Source of the DNA: Actinomycetes bacterium
Lineage (GTDB): Bacteria; Actinomycetota; Thermoleophilia; Solirubrobacterales; Solirubrobacteraceae
Direction: 5' to 3'
Assembly (NCBI GenBank): GCA_023429855.1
Contig: JAEZDB010000090.1
Span: forward strand, 1-9,613
Length of the DNA stretch: 9,613 bases
This document shows, piece after piece, positions 1-6,077 of the stretch. The translations under genes were made by a program, and so were the position numbers. The notes below the pieces were generated by a model that was not told where the DNA came from, searched no databases, and was given only the letters and a program-made list of their open reading frames with translations. Position 1 is the stretch's first letter. Every line of letters starts with the position of its first letter.

Positions 1-355
1 CAACGAGGACACGTGGGGCCTCGTGCGCGGAACCCCGGGGGTCACGGGGTTCGTCGGCGCAGGCGATGAACCGATCCCGCTCACGCAGGGTGAGATCGAT
101 CGTTTGCTCAAGCGCGGTGGCGGAGCCACCAGCGCACCCACTCAGACGACTGGCTCGGCCGCCGCTCCGGCGCGGCCACGCGTGAGTCAGTTCTCGATCG
201 GGGAGTCCGTCAAGGTCATTTCCGGTCCGCTCTCCGACTTCTCTGGCGAGATCGCCGAGATCAACGAGGACGCGGCGAAACTCAAGGTGCTTGTGTCAAT
301 CTTCGGCCGTGAGACCCCGGTCGAAGTTGGCTTCGACCAGGTCAAGAAGGTCTGA
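1..355 (+). CDS. nusG: Transcription termination/antitermination factor NusG, 3' part
   Basis: NusG binds RNA polymerase and links it to Rho or to the ribosome (S10), modulating pausing and termination. The gene enters from the left edge in the frame whose first full codon is at base 2; 117 residues are visible. They begin at the end of the NGN domain, with the family motif RGTPGVTGFVG followed by EIDRLLKR. A flexible Gly/Ala/Thr/Pro linker follows. The C-terminal KOW domain then runs from about FSIGESVKVISGPLSDFSG through IFGRETPVEVGFDQVKKV. It ends with TGA at 353-355, only 7 nt before rplK, so the two are surely cotranscribed. The secE-nusG-rplK-rplA order is standard in bacteria. The missing N-terminus lies outside the window, not in a deletion. 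Identification is very secure. Confidence 0.97.
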   Translation, partial: NEDTWGLVRGTPGVTGFVGAGDEPIPLTQGEIDRLLKRGGGATSAPTQTTGSAAAPARPRVSQFSIGESVKVISGPLSDFSGEIAEINEDAAKLKVLVSIFGRETPVEVGFDQVKKV

Positions 356-362
356 CGAGAAG

Positions 363-788
363 ATGGCGAAGAAGGTCCTCACTACGATCCGGCTCCAGGC
401 GCCGGGCGGCCAGGCGTCACCGGCGCCTCCGGTTGGCCCCGCGCTCGGTCAGCACGGTCTGAACATCATGGAGTTCGTCAAGGCGTTTAACGCCCAGACG
501 GCCTCCGACAACGGCGTGACGATCCCGGTCGTCATCACCGTCTACGAAGATCGCTCGTTCGATTTCGTTGTCAAGACGCCGCCGGCCGCCGTGCTCATCA
601 AGCAGGCGATCAACCTCGACAAGGGTTCCGGCACGCCGCACACCGTCAAGGTCGGCCAGATCAGCACCGCACAGCTGCGGGCGATCGCCGAGAAGAAGCT
701 GCCCGATCTCAACGCGCACACCGTCGACCAGGCGATCCCGATCATCGCGGGCACGGCGCGTTCTATGGGCGTGGAGGTCGTTGACTAA
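363..788 (+). CDS. rplK: 50S ribosomal protein L11
   Basis: L11 forms the base of the ribosomal GTPase-associated centre with the L10/L12 stalk and binds 23S rRNA helices 43-44. The product is 141 residues, the usual length. The start is the ATG at 363 (MAKKV), not an upstream in-frame codon inside nusG, because family members begin this way. The N-terminal domain carries the proline-rich segment APPVGPALGQHGLNIMEF, including P22, P23 and P26, the region where thiostrepton-type antibiotics act in other species. The RSFDF and KTPPAA motifs follow at about 64-76. The RNA-binding C-terminal domain ends in AIPIIAGTARSMGVEV. The Shine-Dalgarno is weak (GAGAAG directly before the ATG), suggesting translational coupling to nusG, whose stop is 7 nt away. 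The stop TAA overlaps the next ATG. Confidence 0.97.
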   Translation: MAKKVLTTIRLQAPGGQASPAPPVGPALGQHGLNIMEFVKAFNAQTASDNGVTIPVVITVYEDRSFDFVVKTPPAAVLIKQAINLDKGSGTPHTVKVGQISTAQLRAIAEKKLPDLNAHTVDQAIPIIAGTARSMGVEVVD

Positions 789-1516
789 TGGCTGCTCGCA
801 GCAAGACGTATCAGGAGGCGCTCGCTCAGGTCGATCGCCTGCGTGAGTATCAGCCCGCCGAAGCGATCGAGCTCTTGGGCTCGCTTCCGAAGGCCAAGTT
901 CAACGAGTCGGTCGAGGTGCACATCCGCACCGGCCTGAACGTCCGCCACGCCGACGAGCAGCTCCGCGGCACGATCGCGCTGCCGCACGGTCTCGGTAAG
1001 GACGTCAAGGTCGCCGTGTTCGCCCAGGGCGACAAGGCCAAGGCCGCGCAGGACGCCGGCGCCGACATCGTCGGTACCGACGACCTCGCCAAGCAGATCG
1101 AAGAAGGCTTCAACGACTTCGACGTCGTTATCGCCACCCCGGATCTCATGCCGCTCGTCGGTCGCCTCGGCCGCGTTCTCGGCCCGTCGGGCAAGATGCC
1201 GAACCCGAAGGTCGGCACCGTCACCATGGACGTCGCCAAGGCCGTCGAAGAGAGCAAGTCCGGCAAGGTCGAGTACCGCACCGACCGCAACGCGATCGTG
1301 CACCTCTCGATCGGCAAGAAGGACTTCGACGAGAAGAAGCTCCTGGAGAACTACGCCGCCGTGATCGACGAGATCGTGCGCGCGAAGCCCTCCGCGGCCA
1401 AGGGCCGTTACCTGCAGTCGATCACGATCGCCTCGACCATGGGTCCTGGCATCAAGGTCGATCCCACCCGTACCCGCGACATCCTTGAGGAGAGCGCCTC
1501 CGCAGCCGCGGCTTAA
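788..1516 (+). CDS. rplA: 50S ribosomal protein L1
   Basis: L1 builds the mobile L1 stalk near the E site and helps release deacylated tRNA. In many bacteria it also represses its own operon by binding the mRNA. The product is 242 residues, a typical length. The L1 signature is present at about 131-145 (LGPSGKMPNPKVGTV), and the C-terminal part has KGRYLQSITIASTMGPGIKVD. The ATG at 788 overlaps the rplK stop by one base (TAATG). A GGAGG Shine-Dalgarno lies at 773-777, 10 nt upstream and inside rplK, so both reinitiation and direct entry are possible. The last residues (ESASAAAA) form a short Ala tail. A 77-nt structured gap separates it from rplJ. Confidence 0.97.
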   Translation: MAARSKTYQEALAQVDRLREYQPAEAIELLGSLPKAKFNESVEVHIRTGLNVRHADEQLRGTIALPHGLGKDVKVAVFAQGDKAKAAQDAGADIVGTDDLAKQIEEGFNDFDVVIATPDLMPLVGRLGRVLGPSGKMPNPKVGTVTMDVAKAVEESKSGKVEYRTDRNAIVHLSIGKKDFDEKKLLENYAAVIDEIVRAKPSAAKGRYLQSITIASTMGPGIKVDPTRTRDILEESASAAAA

Positions 1517-1524
1517 GCGCTCAC

Positions 1525-1593
1525 GCCTCAAGGCATCCGCAGACCGTCGGCGGCCGCGCACTCTGCGCGGCAGAAGCCCGACCTAGGAGGCCT
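1525..1593 (+). promoter_or_regulatory. L10 leader-like autoregulatory RNA upstream of rplJ
   Basis: The rplA-rplJ gap folds into a two-tier hairpin. An outer stem pairs GTCGG (1546-1550) with CCGAC (1578-1582). An inner 8-bp stem pairs GCCGCGCA (1553-1560) with TGCGCGGC (1564-1571) around a CTC loop. An asymmetric internal loop (CG against AGAAGC) lies between them. In many bacteria the L10-(L12)n complex binds such a leader (the known L10_leader family) to repress rplJ-rplL. In addition GCCTC (1525-1529) can pair with GAGGC (1587-1591), which covers most of the AGGAGG Shine-Dalgarno at 1585-1590. The pairings are read directly; the regulatory role is inferred from family knowledge and position. 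Confidence 0.75.
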
Positions 1594-2289
1594 ATGAACC
1601 GGCAACAAAAAGAAGCCGCTGTCGGCAATCTCGCATACGAGTTCGAGGCAGCGGAGGCGGTCTACGCCGTTGACTACCGCGGCCTGAGCGTCGCCCAGAT
1701 CAGCGAACTGCGCGTTCGCCTGCTGGAGAACGAGACGACCCTGAAGGTCGTCAAGAACTCGGTCACCAAGCTCGCCGCCGCCAAGGCCGACGTCTCGTCG
1801 ATCGACGAGCACCTCGCCGGGCCGACCGCCCTGGCGTTCGTCCGCGGCGACGCAGCTGCGTCCGCGAAGATCCTGAACGGCTTCGTCAAAGAGTCGAACG
1901 ACATCCTCGAGCTCAAGGGCGGCCTGCTGAACGGCAAGCCCCTCACGAACTCCGACGTCGTCTCGATCGCGAAGCTCCCGAGCCGTGAGGCCCTCATCGG
2001 CCAGCTCGTCGGGCTCATCGCATCCCCGATCTCCGGCACGGCCCGCACGCTCAACGCGCTGCTCGCCGGTGTGCCGCGTCAGCTTCAGCAGATCGCCGAC
2101 CAGGGCCTCATTGGCTCCGGCGCTGCTCCCGCTGCCGACACCACTGAGGCAGCGGCTCCGGCCGACGCCCCCGAGGCCGAGGCACCCGCCGACGCCGCAG
2201 ACACTCAGGCCGAGGCGCCCGCCGCCGAAGCCGACGCGGAGGCCGCGCCCGCGGACGCCGCTTCCGACACTGATTCCACTGAGGAGTAA
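1594..2289 (+). CDS. rplJ: 50S ribosomal protein L10 with long acidic C-terminal tail
   Basis: L10 anchors the L7/L12 dimers to the ribosome and sits beside L11 at the stalk base. The 231-residue product has a normal core: VDYRGLSVAQISELR (about 26-40), KVVKNSVTKLA (about 51-61), LAGPTALAFVRGD (about 74-86), and a helical segment to about 172 that should carry the L7/L12 binding sites. Core length is about 175 residues, matching the family. From about 176 onward there is an unusual tail of some 55 residues made almost wholly of Ala, Pro, Glu and Asp, with no Lys or Arg. The start ATG follows AGGAGG with only a 3-nt spacer, which is short and may limit translation. It shares an operon with rplL, 5 nt downstream. 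Confidence 0.96.
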   Translation: MNRQQKEAAVGNLAYEFEAAEAVYAVDYRGLSVAQISELRVRLLENETTLKVVKNSVTKLAAAKADVSSIDEHLAGPTALAFVRGDAAASAKILNGFVKESNDILELKGGLLNGKPLTNSDVVSIAKLPSREALIGQLVGLIASPISGTARTLNALLAGVPRQLQQIADQGLIGSGAAPAADTTEAAAPADAPEAEAPADAADTQAEAPAAEADAEAAPADAASDTDSTEE

Positions 2290-2294
2290 CGACT

Positions 2295-2681
2295 ATGGCT
2301 ACCAGCACCGCTGAATGGATTGAAGAGCTCAAGGGCATCACCGTGCTCGAGCTCAGCGAGCGCATCAAGGCGCTCGAAGAGGAGTTCGGCGTGTCCGCTG
2401 CGGCCGCTGCCGCTCCGGCCGCTGCTGCTCCGGGCGGCGGCGGTGGCGACGACGCTGCCGACGCTGGCTCGTCGACCGTCGACGTCGTCCTGACGTCCGC
2501 TGGCGACAAGAAGATCGGCGTCATCAAGGTCGTGCGCGCCGCCACCGGCCTCGGCCTCAAGGAGGCGAAGGCCCTCGTCGACGAGGCGCCCAAGCCGATC
2601 AAGGAAGGCATCGAGCGCGACGAGGCTGAGAAGCTCAAGGCCGAGCTCGAAGAGGCCGGCGGCTCCGTCGAGCTGAAGTAG
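2295..2681 (+). CDS. rplL: 50S ribosomal protein L7/L12
   Basis: L7/L12 forms the flexible dimers of the stalk that recruit and activate translational GTPases. The 128-residue length is standard. The N-terminal dimerisation and L10-binding helices are at about 6-32 (EWIEELKGITVLELSERIK). An Ala/Pro/Gly hinge follows at about 35-60. The conserved C-terminal factor-binding domain is at about 61-128, with KKIGVIKVVRAATGLGLKEAK and the end EEAGGSVELK. The Shine-Dalgarno GAGGAG at 2281-2286 overlaps the end of rplJ and lies 8 nt before the ATG. This efficient site suits the higher stoichiometry of L7/L12 relative to L10. rpoB, usually next, lies 4.8 kb away here. Confidence 0.97.
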   Translation: MATSTAEWIEELKGITVLELSERIKALEEEFGVSAAAAAAPAAAAPGGGGGDDAADAGSSTVDVVLTSAGDKKIGVIKVVRAATGLGLKEAKALVDEAPKPIKEGIERDEAEKLKAELEEAGGSVELK

Positions 2682-2706
2682 TTCGGCGCAGCGCCAGCTG
2701 CTCCTA

Positions 2707-2728
2707 GGCGCGGGCTTCGGTTCGCGCC
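2707..2728 (+). other. cUUCGg tetraloop hairpin after rplL
   Basis: GGCGCGGGC (2707-2715) pairs with GGTTCGCGCC-side bases 2720-2728 around a TTCG loop (2716-2719). The stem has nine pairs, two of them G-T. The C(UUCG)G closing makes it exceptionally stable in RNA. It lies 26 nt past the rplL stop and before the main terminator. No U-tract follows at once, so an mRNA-stabilising or processing element, or an attenuator, is as likely as a terminator. A weaker GGGTT-TTCC-AACCC hairpin follows at 2744-2757. Confidence 0.6.
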
Positions 2729-2775
2729 GACGACAATTTGGCGGGGTTTTCCAACCCTTGATCCCGCGTAAAGAA

Positions 2776-2810
2776 GAGGGGCCGCTCGCAAGAGCGGCCC
2801 CTCGTCGTTC
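2776..2810 (+). terminator. Terminator of the ribosomal protein operon
   Basis: A perfect 12-bp stem, GAGGGGCCGCTC (2776-2787) with GAGCGGCCCCTC (2792-2803), encloses a GCAA (GNRA) loop. The tail TCGTCGTTC follows, with few T residues. It lies about 95 nt past rplL and before the S8 protease. A near-copy occurs 1,858 nt downstream after that protease. A hairpin of this size at an operon end is very probably a transcription terminator. Confidence 0.85.
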
Positions 2811-2873
2811 CGTGCCGCCCGTTCGATGGCCGGTGGACCGAAACTTCTCCCCACGTGGTGCCGCCATACCGTT

Positions 2874-2880
2874 AAGGTGG
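2874..2880 (+). promoter_or_regulatory. Ribosome binding site of the S8 protease gene
   Basis: AAGGTGG lies 4 nt before the ATG at 2885 and supports that start. The promoter should lie in 2811-2873. A TACCGT at 2867-2872 fits a weak -10, but no convincing -35 was found, and it would leave a very short leader. A perfect CCACGTGG palindrome at 2851-2858 could be an operator. Confidence 0.5.
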
Positions 2881-2884
2881 CGCG

Positions 2885-4579
2885 ATGCGATACCCACGCG
2901 TCCCCTCATTGTCCAAGCACGCGCCCGCGCTGCTGATCGCCTGCGCGCTCGCCGCCCCGGCGCTTGCAGCCGCGGAAACCGCCCCCGGCGAGGTCTCGCC
3001 GTCGGTCATGATCGAAGCTGCGTCGCCCGCCGCGGCGGAGGCGGCAGCGGCTCGCAACGGGCTCGTGGTCCGCCGCGCGTTCCCATGGATCGGCTGGTAC
3101 GAGCTGGGCACGCCCGAGGGAACGACCTCAGGAGCCGGCGCCCAGGCGGCACTTGAAGAAGATCCGGCCGTCACCGACACCGACGCCGTGGTTCCAGGCG
3201 AGAAGATCGGCCTCGCCTTCACCCCGCGCGACCCCTTCTGGCAAGGCAACATCGCGACCGCGACCGGCAACCACAACGGCCAGTGGCACCTCGCCAAGGC
3301 CAACTTCCCGGCAGCGTTCGACAAGGCCACCGGTCGCAACACGCTCATCGGCATCGTCGACAGCGAGTTCTTCACCGACCACCCAGACCTCTCCTCGAAG
3401 ATCCGCAACCCGAAGAACTTCGCCAACGGCACGCCCAACTACCTCTCCGGCAACGTCAAAGCCGAGAACGACACGCAGAACCACGGCACGCACGTCACCG
3501 GCATCGCCGCCGCTGCGACCGACAACGGCGTCGGGGGCTCCGGCGCCGGCTTCGATGCGAACGTCGTGCCCGCCAAGATCCGCACGAGCTTCCTCCCCGG
3601 TGGCGGAGCCGCGATCGACGCCGGCTTCGTCGCAGATCTCGTCGAGGCCCTCGGCTACATGCAGACCCAAGGTGTCGCGGTCGTCAACCTGTCGCTCGGC
3701 GGCACCCGCGACCATCCCCCGATCGCAGCTGCGATCGCCGCGCTCCGGGCCACCGGCGTCACCGTGGTCGTCGCCGCCGGCAACAACCAGCAGTCCGACC
3801 CGAACGCCCCGATCTACCCGGCGTCGTACCCCGGAGCGTTTGCGGTCGCCAACACCCGGGCCGACAACACCATCAACCCCACCTCGTCGAACGGCACGTG
3901 GGTCGACATCGCCGCGCCGGGCACCGACATCATCTCGACCTGGGACGAGCGAAGCGTCCGCCCAGAGTCGTTCCCCGTCACCGGCGGCTCGCGGTACGGC
4001 ATCATCAGCGGCACCTCGATGGCCGCCCCGGTCGTAACCGGGCTCGTGGCACTCATGAAGTCGGCGCGCCCCGATCTGACTCCCGATGAGGTCGAATCGC
4101 TCATCCAAAGCACGGCGACCGACCTCGGCAGCTCCGGGCGCGACCCGCAGTTCGGCGCCGGCTTGATCGACGCCAACAAAGCAGTCGCAGCGGCAATCGC
4201 CTACGTTCGCCCGGCCCCGCCTGCTCCGCCCGCTCCCGCGCCCGCTCCGGCGCCCGCGCCGCCGGCGGGCGACACGTTGGCGCCCGCGGTCAAGCTCAAC
4301 CAGAAGGTCTCGCTGCGCGGCACGAAGGCCGTCACCGTCCGCTTCACGTGCAGCGAGCTCTGCAGCGGCCGGGTCCGGCTGTTCGCCGTGAAGGGCAAGA
4401 AGAAGGGCAAGCGCCTGTCGACGAAGTCCTACGCCGGTCAGGCCGGCAAGACGATCGTGGTCAAGCTCAACAGCAACGCCAAGCTCCGTCCGAGCGCCAA
4501 GATCTGGGTCGAGATCAGCAGCGCCGACGCCGCTGGCAATCTCACCACCGCCACGATCAAGCGGTCGCTCAAGCGCTAG
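2885..4579 (+). CDS. Secreted subtilisin-like serine protease (peptidase family S8)
   Basis: This is a predicted extracellular endopeptidase of 564 residues. A signal peptide occupies about 1-28, with Arg/Lys, a hydrophobic core and an APALA cleavage site. An inhibitor-like propeptide follows at about 35-108. The S8 domain spans about 128-440. The catalytic triad is visible: Asp159 (GIVDSEFFTDHPDL), His200 (NHGTHVTG) and Ser378 (SGTSMAAP). The oxyanion Asn300 is in VVAAGNN. The usual D-[ST]-G after the catalytic Asp reads D-S-E here. A Pro/Ala linker (about 443-462) leads to a C-terminal domain of about 100 residues with CSELC (C489, C493), many Lys and a final KRSLKR. It is probably a beta-sandwich surface or wall-binding module, by analogy with other secreted proteins of Thermoleophilia. 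It is a single-gene unit with hairpin terminators before and after it. The protease call is secure; substrate and role are unknown. Confidence 0.93.
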   Translation: MRYPRVPSLSKHAPALLIACALAAPALAAAETAPGEVSPSVMIEAASPAAAEAAAARNGLVVRRAFPWIGWYELGTPEGTTSGAGAQAALEEDPAVTDTDAVVPGEKIGLAFTPRDPFWQGNIATATGNHNGQWHLAKANFPAAFDKATGRNTLIGIVDSEFFTDHPDLSSKIRNPKNFANGTPNYLSGNVKAENDTQNHGTHVTGIAAAATDNGVGGSGAGFDANVVPAKIRTSFLPGGGAAIDAGFVADLVEALGYMQTQGVAVVNLSLGGTRDHPPIAAAIAALRATGVTVVVAAGNNQQSDPNAPIYPASYPGAFAVANTRADNTINPTSSNGTWVDIAAPGTDIISTWDERSVRPESFPVTGGSRYGIISGTSMAAPVVTGLVALMKSARPDLTPDEVESLIQSTATDLGSSGRDPQFGAGLIDANKAVAAAIAYVRPAPPAPPAPAPAPAPAPPAGDTLAPAVKLNQKVSLRGTKAVTVRFTCSELCSGRVRLFAVKGKKKGKRLSTKSYAGQAGKTIVVKLNSNAKLRPSAKIWVEISSADAAGNLTTATIKRSLKR

Positions 4580-4633
4580 CCCCTGAGCCGCCCCGCCTCG
4601 TCCGCAGCTGAGGCGGCTGGAAGGCAAAACGCA

Positions 4634-4668
4634 GAAGGGCCGCTCGTAGGAGCGGCCCTTCGTCGTTC
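4634..4668. terminator. Bidirectional terminator between convergent genes
   Basis: A perfect 12-bp stem, GAAGGGCCGCTC (4634-4645) with GAGCGGCCCTTC (4650-4661), encloses a GTAG loop. The + strand tail is TCGTCGTTC; on the - strand the stem is followed by CTGCGTTTTGCC, which contains a short T run. It sits between the convergent ends of the protease gene (4579) and the small membrane protein gene (stop at 4708), so it can serve both. It is nearly the same sequence as the hairpin at 2776-2803. Confidence 0.82.
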
Positions 4669-4686
4669 CCGGGGCCGATCCCCGGG
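4668..4686. other. GC-only hairpin next to the convergent terminator
   Basis: CCCGGGG (4668-4674) pairs with CCCCGGG (4680-4686) over a CCGAT loop, giving seven G-C pairs. Transcripts of the - strand membrane protein gene meet it first, 22 nt after the stop, then the larger hairpin. It may act as a first-stage terminator or a 3'-end stabiliser. It has no T-rich tail, so termination by it alone is uncertain. Confidence 0.4.
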
Positions 4687-4707
4687 GAGGCCTGTTGGCG
4701 GCGCGAC

Positions 4708-5043
4708 TCAGGCAGCGAGCGCGAGCACGAGGTAGACGCCGGCGAAGGCCAGCACCACCAGGGCATGCGTAGCCAGCAGCGCGCCGGCTGCCAGCGGCGA
4801 GGCGCCGCGGTTCGCCGCACGGCGGACCTCAACGGAACCCGCAAGCACGAACGACGCGACGGCAGCTGCCAGCGCAGCCAGGCAGGTCTGCAGGTCAGAA
4901 ACCGAGCCGCCGACGACGGTGAGGCCGACGAAGAAGCTCAGTGGCGCCCACAGCAGCACCAAGCGCGCCCACGCGGCCGTACCCGTCGCGGTGTCGCGCA
5001 GGCTCGGCGGGATCGAAGTGGCGGCGGTGGGACGGGCGCTCAT
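4708..5043 (-). CDS. Small three-helix membrane protein, function unknown
   Basis: I do not recognise the family of this 111-residue protein. Three hydrophobic segments are visible: about 26-46 (WARLVLLWAPLSFFVGLTVV), about 52-72, and about 83-110, which runs to the C-terminus. Arg residues lie in the N-terminal stretch and in the loop after helix 2 (EVRRAANRG). By the positive-inside rule the N-terminus and that loop are cytoplasmic and the C-terminus is outside. The ATG at 5043 has GGAG upstream but only 1 nt away, too close for a normal Shine-Dalgarno, so the start or a leaderless mRNA is open. It is on the same strand as, and 105 nt downstream of, the secreted protein gene ending at 5149, with a hairpin between. 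Composition and codon use look coding, but a hypothetical of this size is less certain than its neighbours. Confidence 0.7.
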   Translation of the reverse strand: MSARPTAATSIPPSLRDTATGTAAWARLVLLWAPLSFFVGLTVVGGSVSDLQTCLAALAAAVASFVLAGSVEVRRAANRGASPLAAGALLATHALVVLAFAGVYLVLALAA

Positions 5044-5062
5044 GCTCCGTCTATCGGCGTCG

Positions 5063-5085
5063 CCGACCCGCCGCTTTCGGGTCGG
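5063..5085 (-). terminator. Hairpin between secreted protein gene and membrane protein gene
   Basis: CCGACCCG (5063-5070) pairs perfectly with CGGGTCGG (5078-5085) over a 7-nt loop, in the 105-nt gap between the two - strand genes. It may end the upstream secreted-protein transcript. The tail on the - strand (CGACGCCGAT) has no T-run, so partial readthrough into the membrane protein gene, or a role as a leader structure, is possible. Confidence 0.45.
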
Positions 5086-5148
5086 TCGACGCGTAGCCGA
5101 TGCTCCCCTGCGAGGTGCCGATCCTGCGACAGCGGCCCGATCAGCCGG

Positions 5149-5964
5149 TCAGCCCCGTCGATACGGGTCGACCATCACGCTGTCGACGCTGACCGTCCCG
5201 ACAGCCCCGCCCGCCAGCAGACCCCATAGGCCGATCCCGACCGCCAGCTTGTTACCGGTCGACACGAACATGATCTGGACCGATGCGGTCTTGCCGCCGG
5301 CGAGCAGCGGGATCTTCGTCGCGAGCGGGCTGGGGCTCGACGGCGCCCACTTGCCAGAGCCCCACGACTGCGACGCCGACGACGTGAACTGCGCCTGCTT
5401 CACGGCCCCGTCGGTGTTCTTGTAGAGCACCACGGCCTCGTACCCGGCGATGGCATTGTCGGGCTTGCTCGCGAAGCGGAAGTGCGGGTTTGTCTCGTCG
5501 ACGCAGAACTCCGGCGACACGGCGGTGGCGCCGAGCGGCAGCCGTAGCGAGCGTCCGCCGGCCTGCACGCCGAGATTCTCGTTCCCGGACACGATCCGCG
5601 CGCCACCGCTGAGCTTCCACGCCCCGGACTGCTCGAAGTCGCCGCCGGGCGCCAACGCGTAATCGGCGCCGTCGCCGAAGCGCGCGAACGCCTTCGTCAC
5701 CGGCAGCTCCTCGCAGCCGGCCGCGTCATCGGCGAGCGTCGCGCTGTCGGCGACGACATGCACGAGCGCGTCGACGGTGGCGTCGACCGGTTCGGCAACG
5801 TCGCTGACGGTCTCCGTCACGGGAGTAGCCGCCGTAGCGGGCGGCTTGACGAGGTCTTGCCATGACCACGCCGCGGCCGACGCCGGCAGCACGGTCATCG
5901 CCGCGGCAGCCACGGCGGTCGCCGCGATCGCGCGGGCAAGGGTGGTTGACGGAGTAGCGGGCAT
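5149..5964 (-). CDS. Secreted protein of unknown function, paralog A
   Basis: This 271-residue protein is predicted to be exported. A signal peptide covers about 1-30, with an Ala-rich core and VLPASA before AAW. A linker of about 45 residues rich in Val, Ala and Asp (about 41-83) follows. A beta-rich domain then runs from Cys84 to the end. Landmarks are TKAFARFGD, APGGDFE, the exact motif IVSGNENLGV, SPEFCVDET with Cys154, and the C-terminus DSVMVDPYRRG. Cys84 and Cys154 are the only cysteines and may form a disulfide. A hydrophobic Gly/Leu stretch near 238-256 is absent from paralog B. The all-beta look suggests a jelly-roll or carbohydrate-binding type fold, but this is inference and I do not know the family. 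The start ATG has AGGAGG 5 nt upstream. It lies just downstream of paralog B on the same strand. Confidence 0.85.
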   Translation of the reverse strand: MPATPSTTLARAIAATAVAAAAMTVLPASAAAWSWQDLVKPPATAATPVTETVSDVAEPVDATVDALVHVVADSATLADDAAGCEELPVTKAFARFGDGADYALAPGGDFEQSGAWKLSGGARIVSGNENLGVQAGGRSLRLPLGATAVSPEFCVDETNPHFRFASKPDNAIAGYEAVVLYKNTDGAVKQAQFTSSASQSWGSGKWAPSSPSPLATKIPLLAGGKTASVQIMFVSTGNKLAVGIGLWGLLAGGAVGTVSVDSVMVDPYRRG

Positions 5965-5969
5965 CCTGG

Positions 5970-5975
5970 CCTCCT
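5970..5975 (-). promoter_or_regulatory. Ribosome binding site of paralog A
   Basis: AGGAGG on the - strand lies 5 nt before the ATG at 5964 and fixes that start. A 5-bp hairpin (GGCGG 5986-5990 with CCGCC 5995-5999, loop CTCG) sits just upstream in the same leader. Confidence 0.75.
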
Positions 5976-6058
5976 GGACGGAGAGGGCGGCTCGCCGCCG
6001 TGGAGCGGGGGCAACGAACCGTGGCTCGGTCGGTCGAGTGACGCGAACCTTGGTGCGA

Positions 6059-6077
6059 CGTCCAAACTAGCTGGACG
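6059..6077 (-). promoter_or_regulatory. Operator-like inverted repeat upstream of paralog A
   Basis: CGTCCA and TGGACG form a perfect 6-bp inverted repeat with a 7-nt spacer (AACTAGC), about 95-113 nt before the start of paralog A. On the - strand it overlaps TAGTTT, which fits a weak -10, but no good -35 was found. A second inverted repeat, TCGGGGT/ACCCCGA (6100-6106 and 6115-6121), lies just upstream. Either could be a regulator site; no regulator is identified. Confidence 0.3.

Noticed and set aside
2851..2858. CCACGTGG palindrome before the protease gene as a firm operator
   Set aside because: A single 8-bp palindrome is expected often by chance in this composition; mentioned only as a possibility.
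2108..2909. Two - strand frames across rplJ, rplL and the terminator
   Set aside because: They cross the operon terminator and are antisense to L10 and L7/L12; Ser/Arg-rich shadow sequence.
2758..3156. + strand frame of 132 codons starting before the terminator
   Set aside because: It passes through the 12-bp terminator stem and overlaps the signal peptide region of the protease in another frame; not a plausible gene.
3128..4627. 499-codon open frame on the - strand opposite the S8 protease
   Set aside because: Low-complexity Arg/Gly/Asp composition without motifs. It mirrors the protease codons, whose catalytic triad is clear on the + strand.
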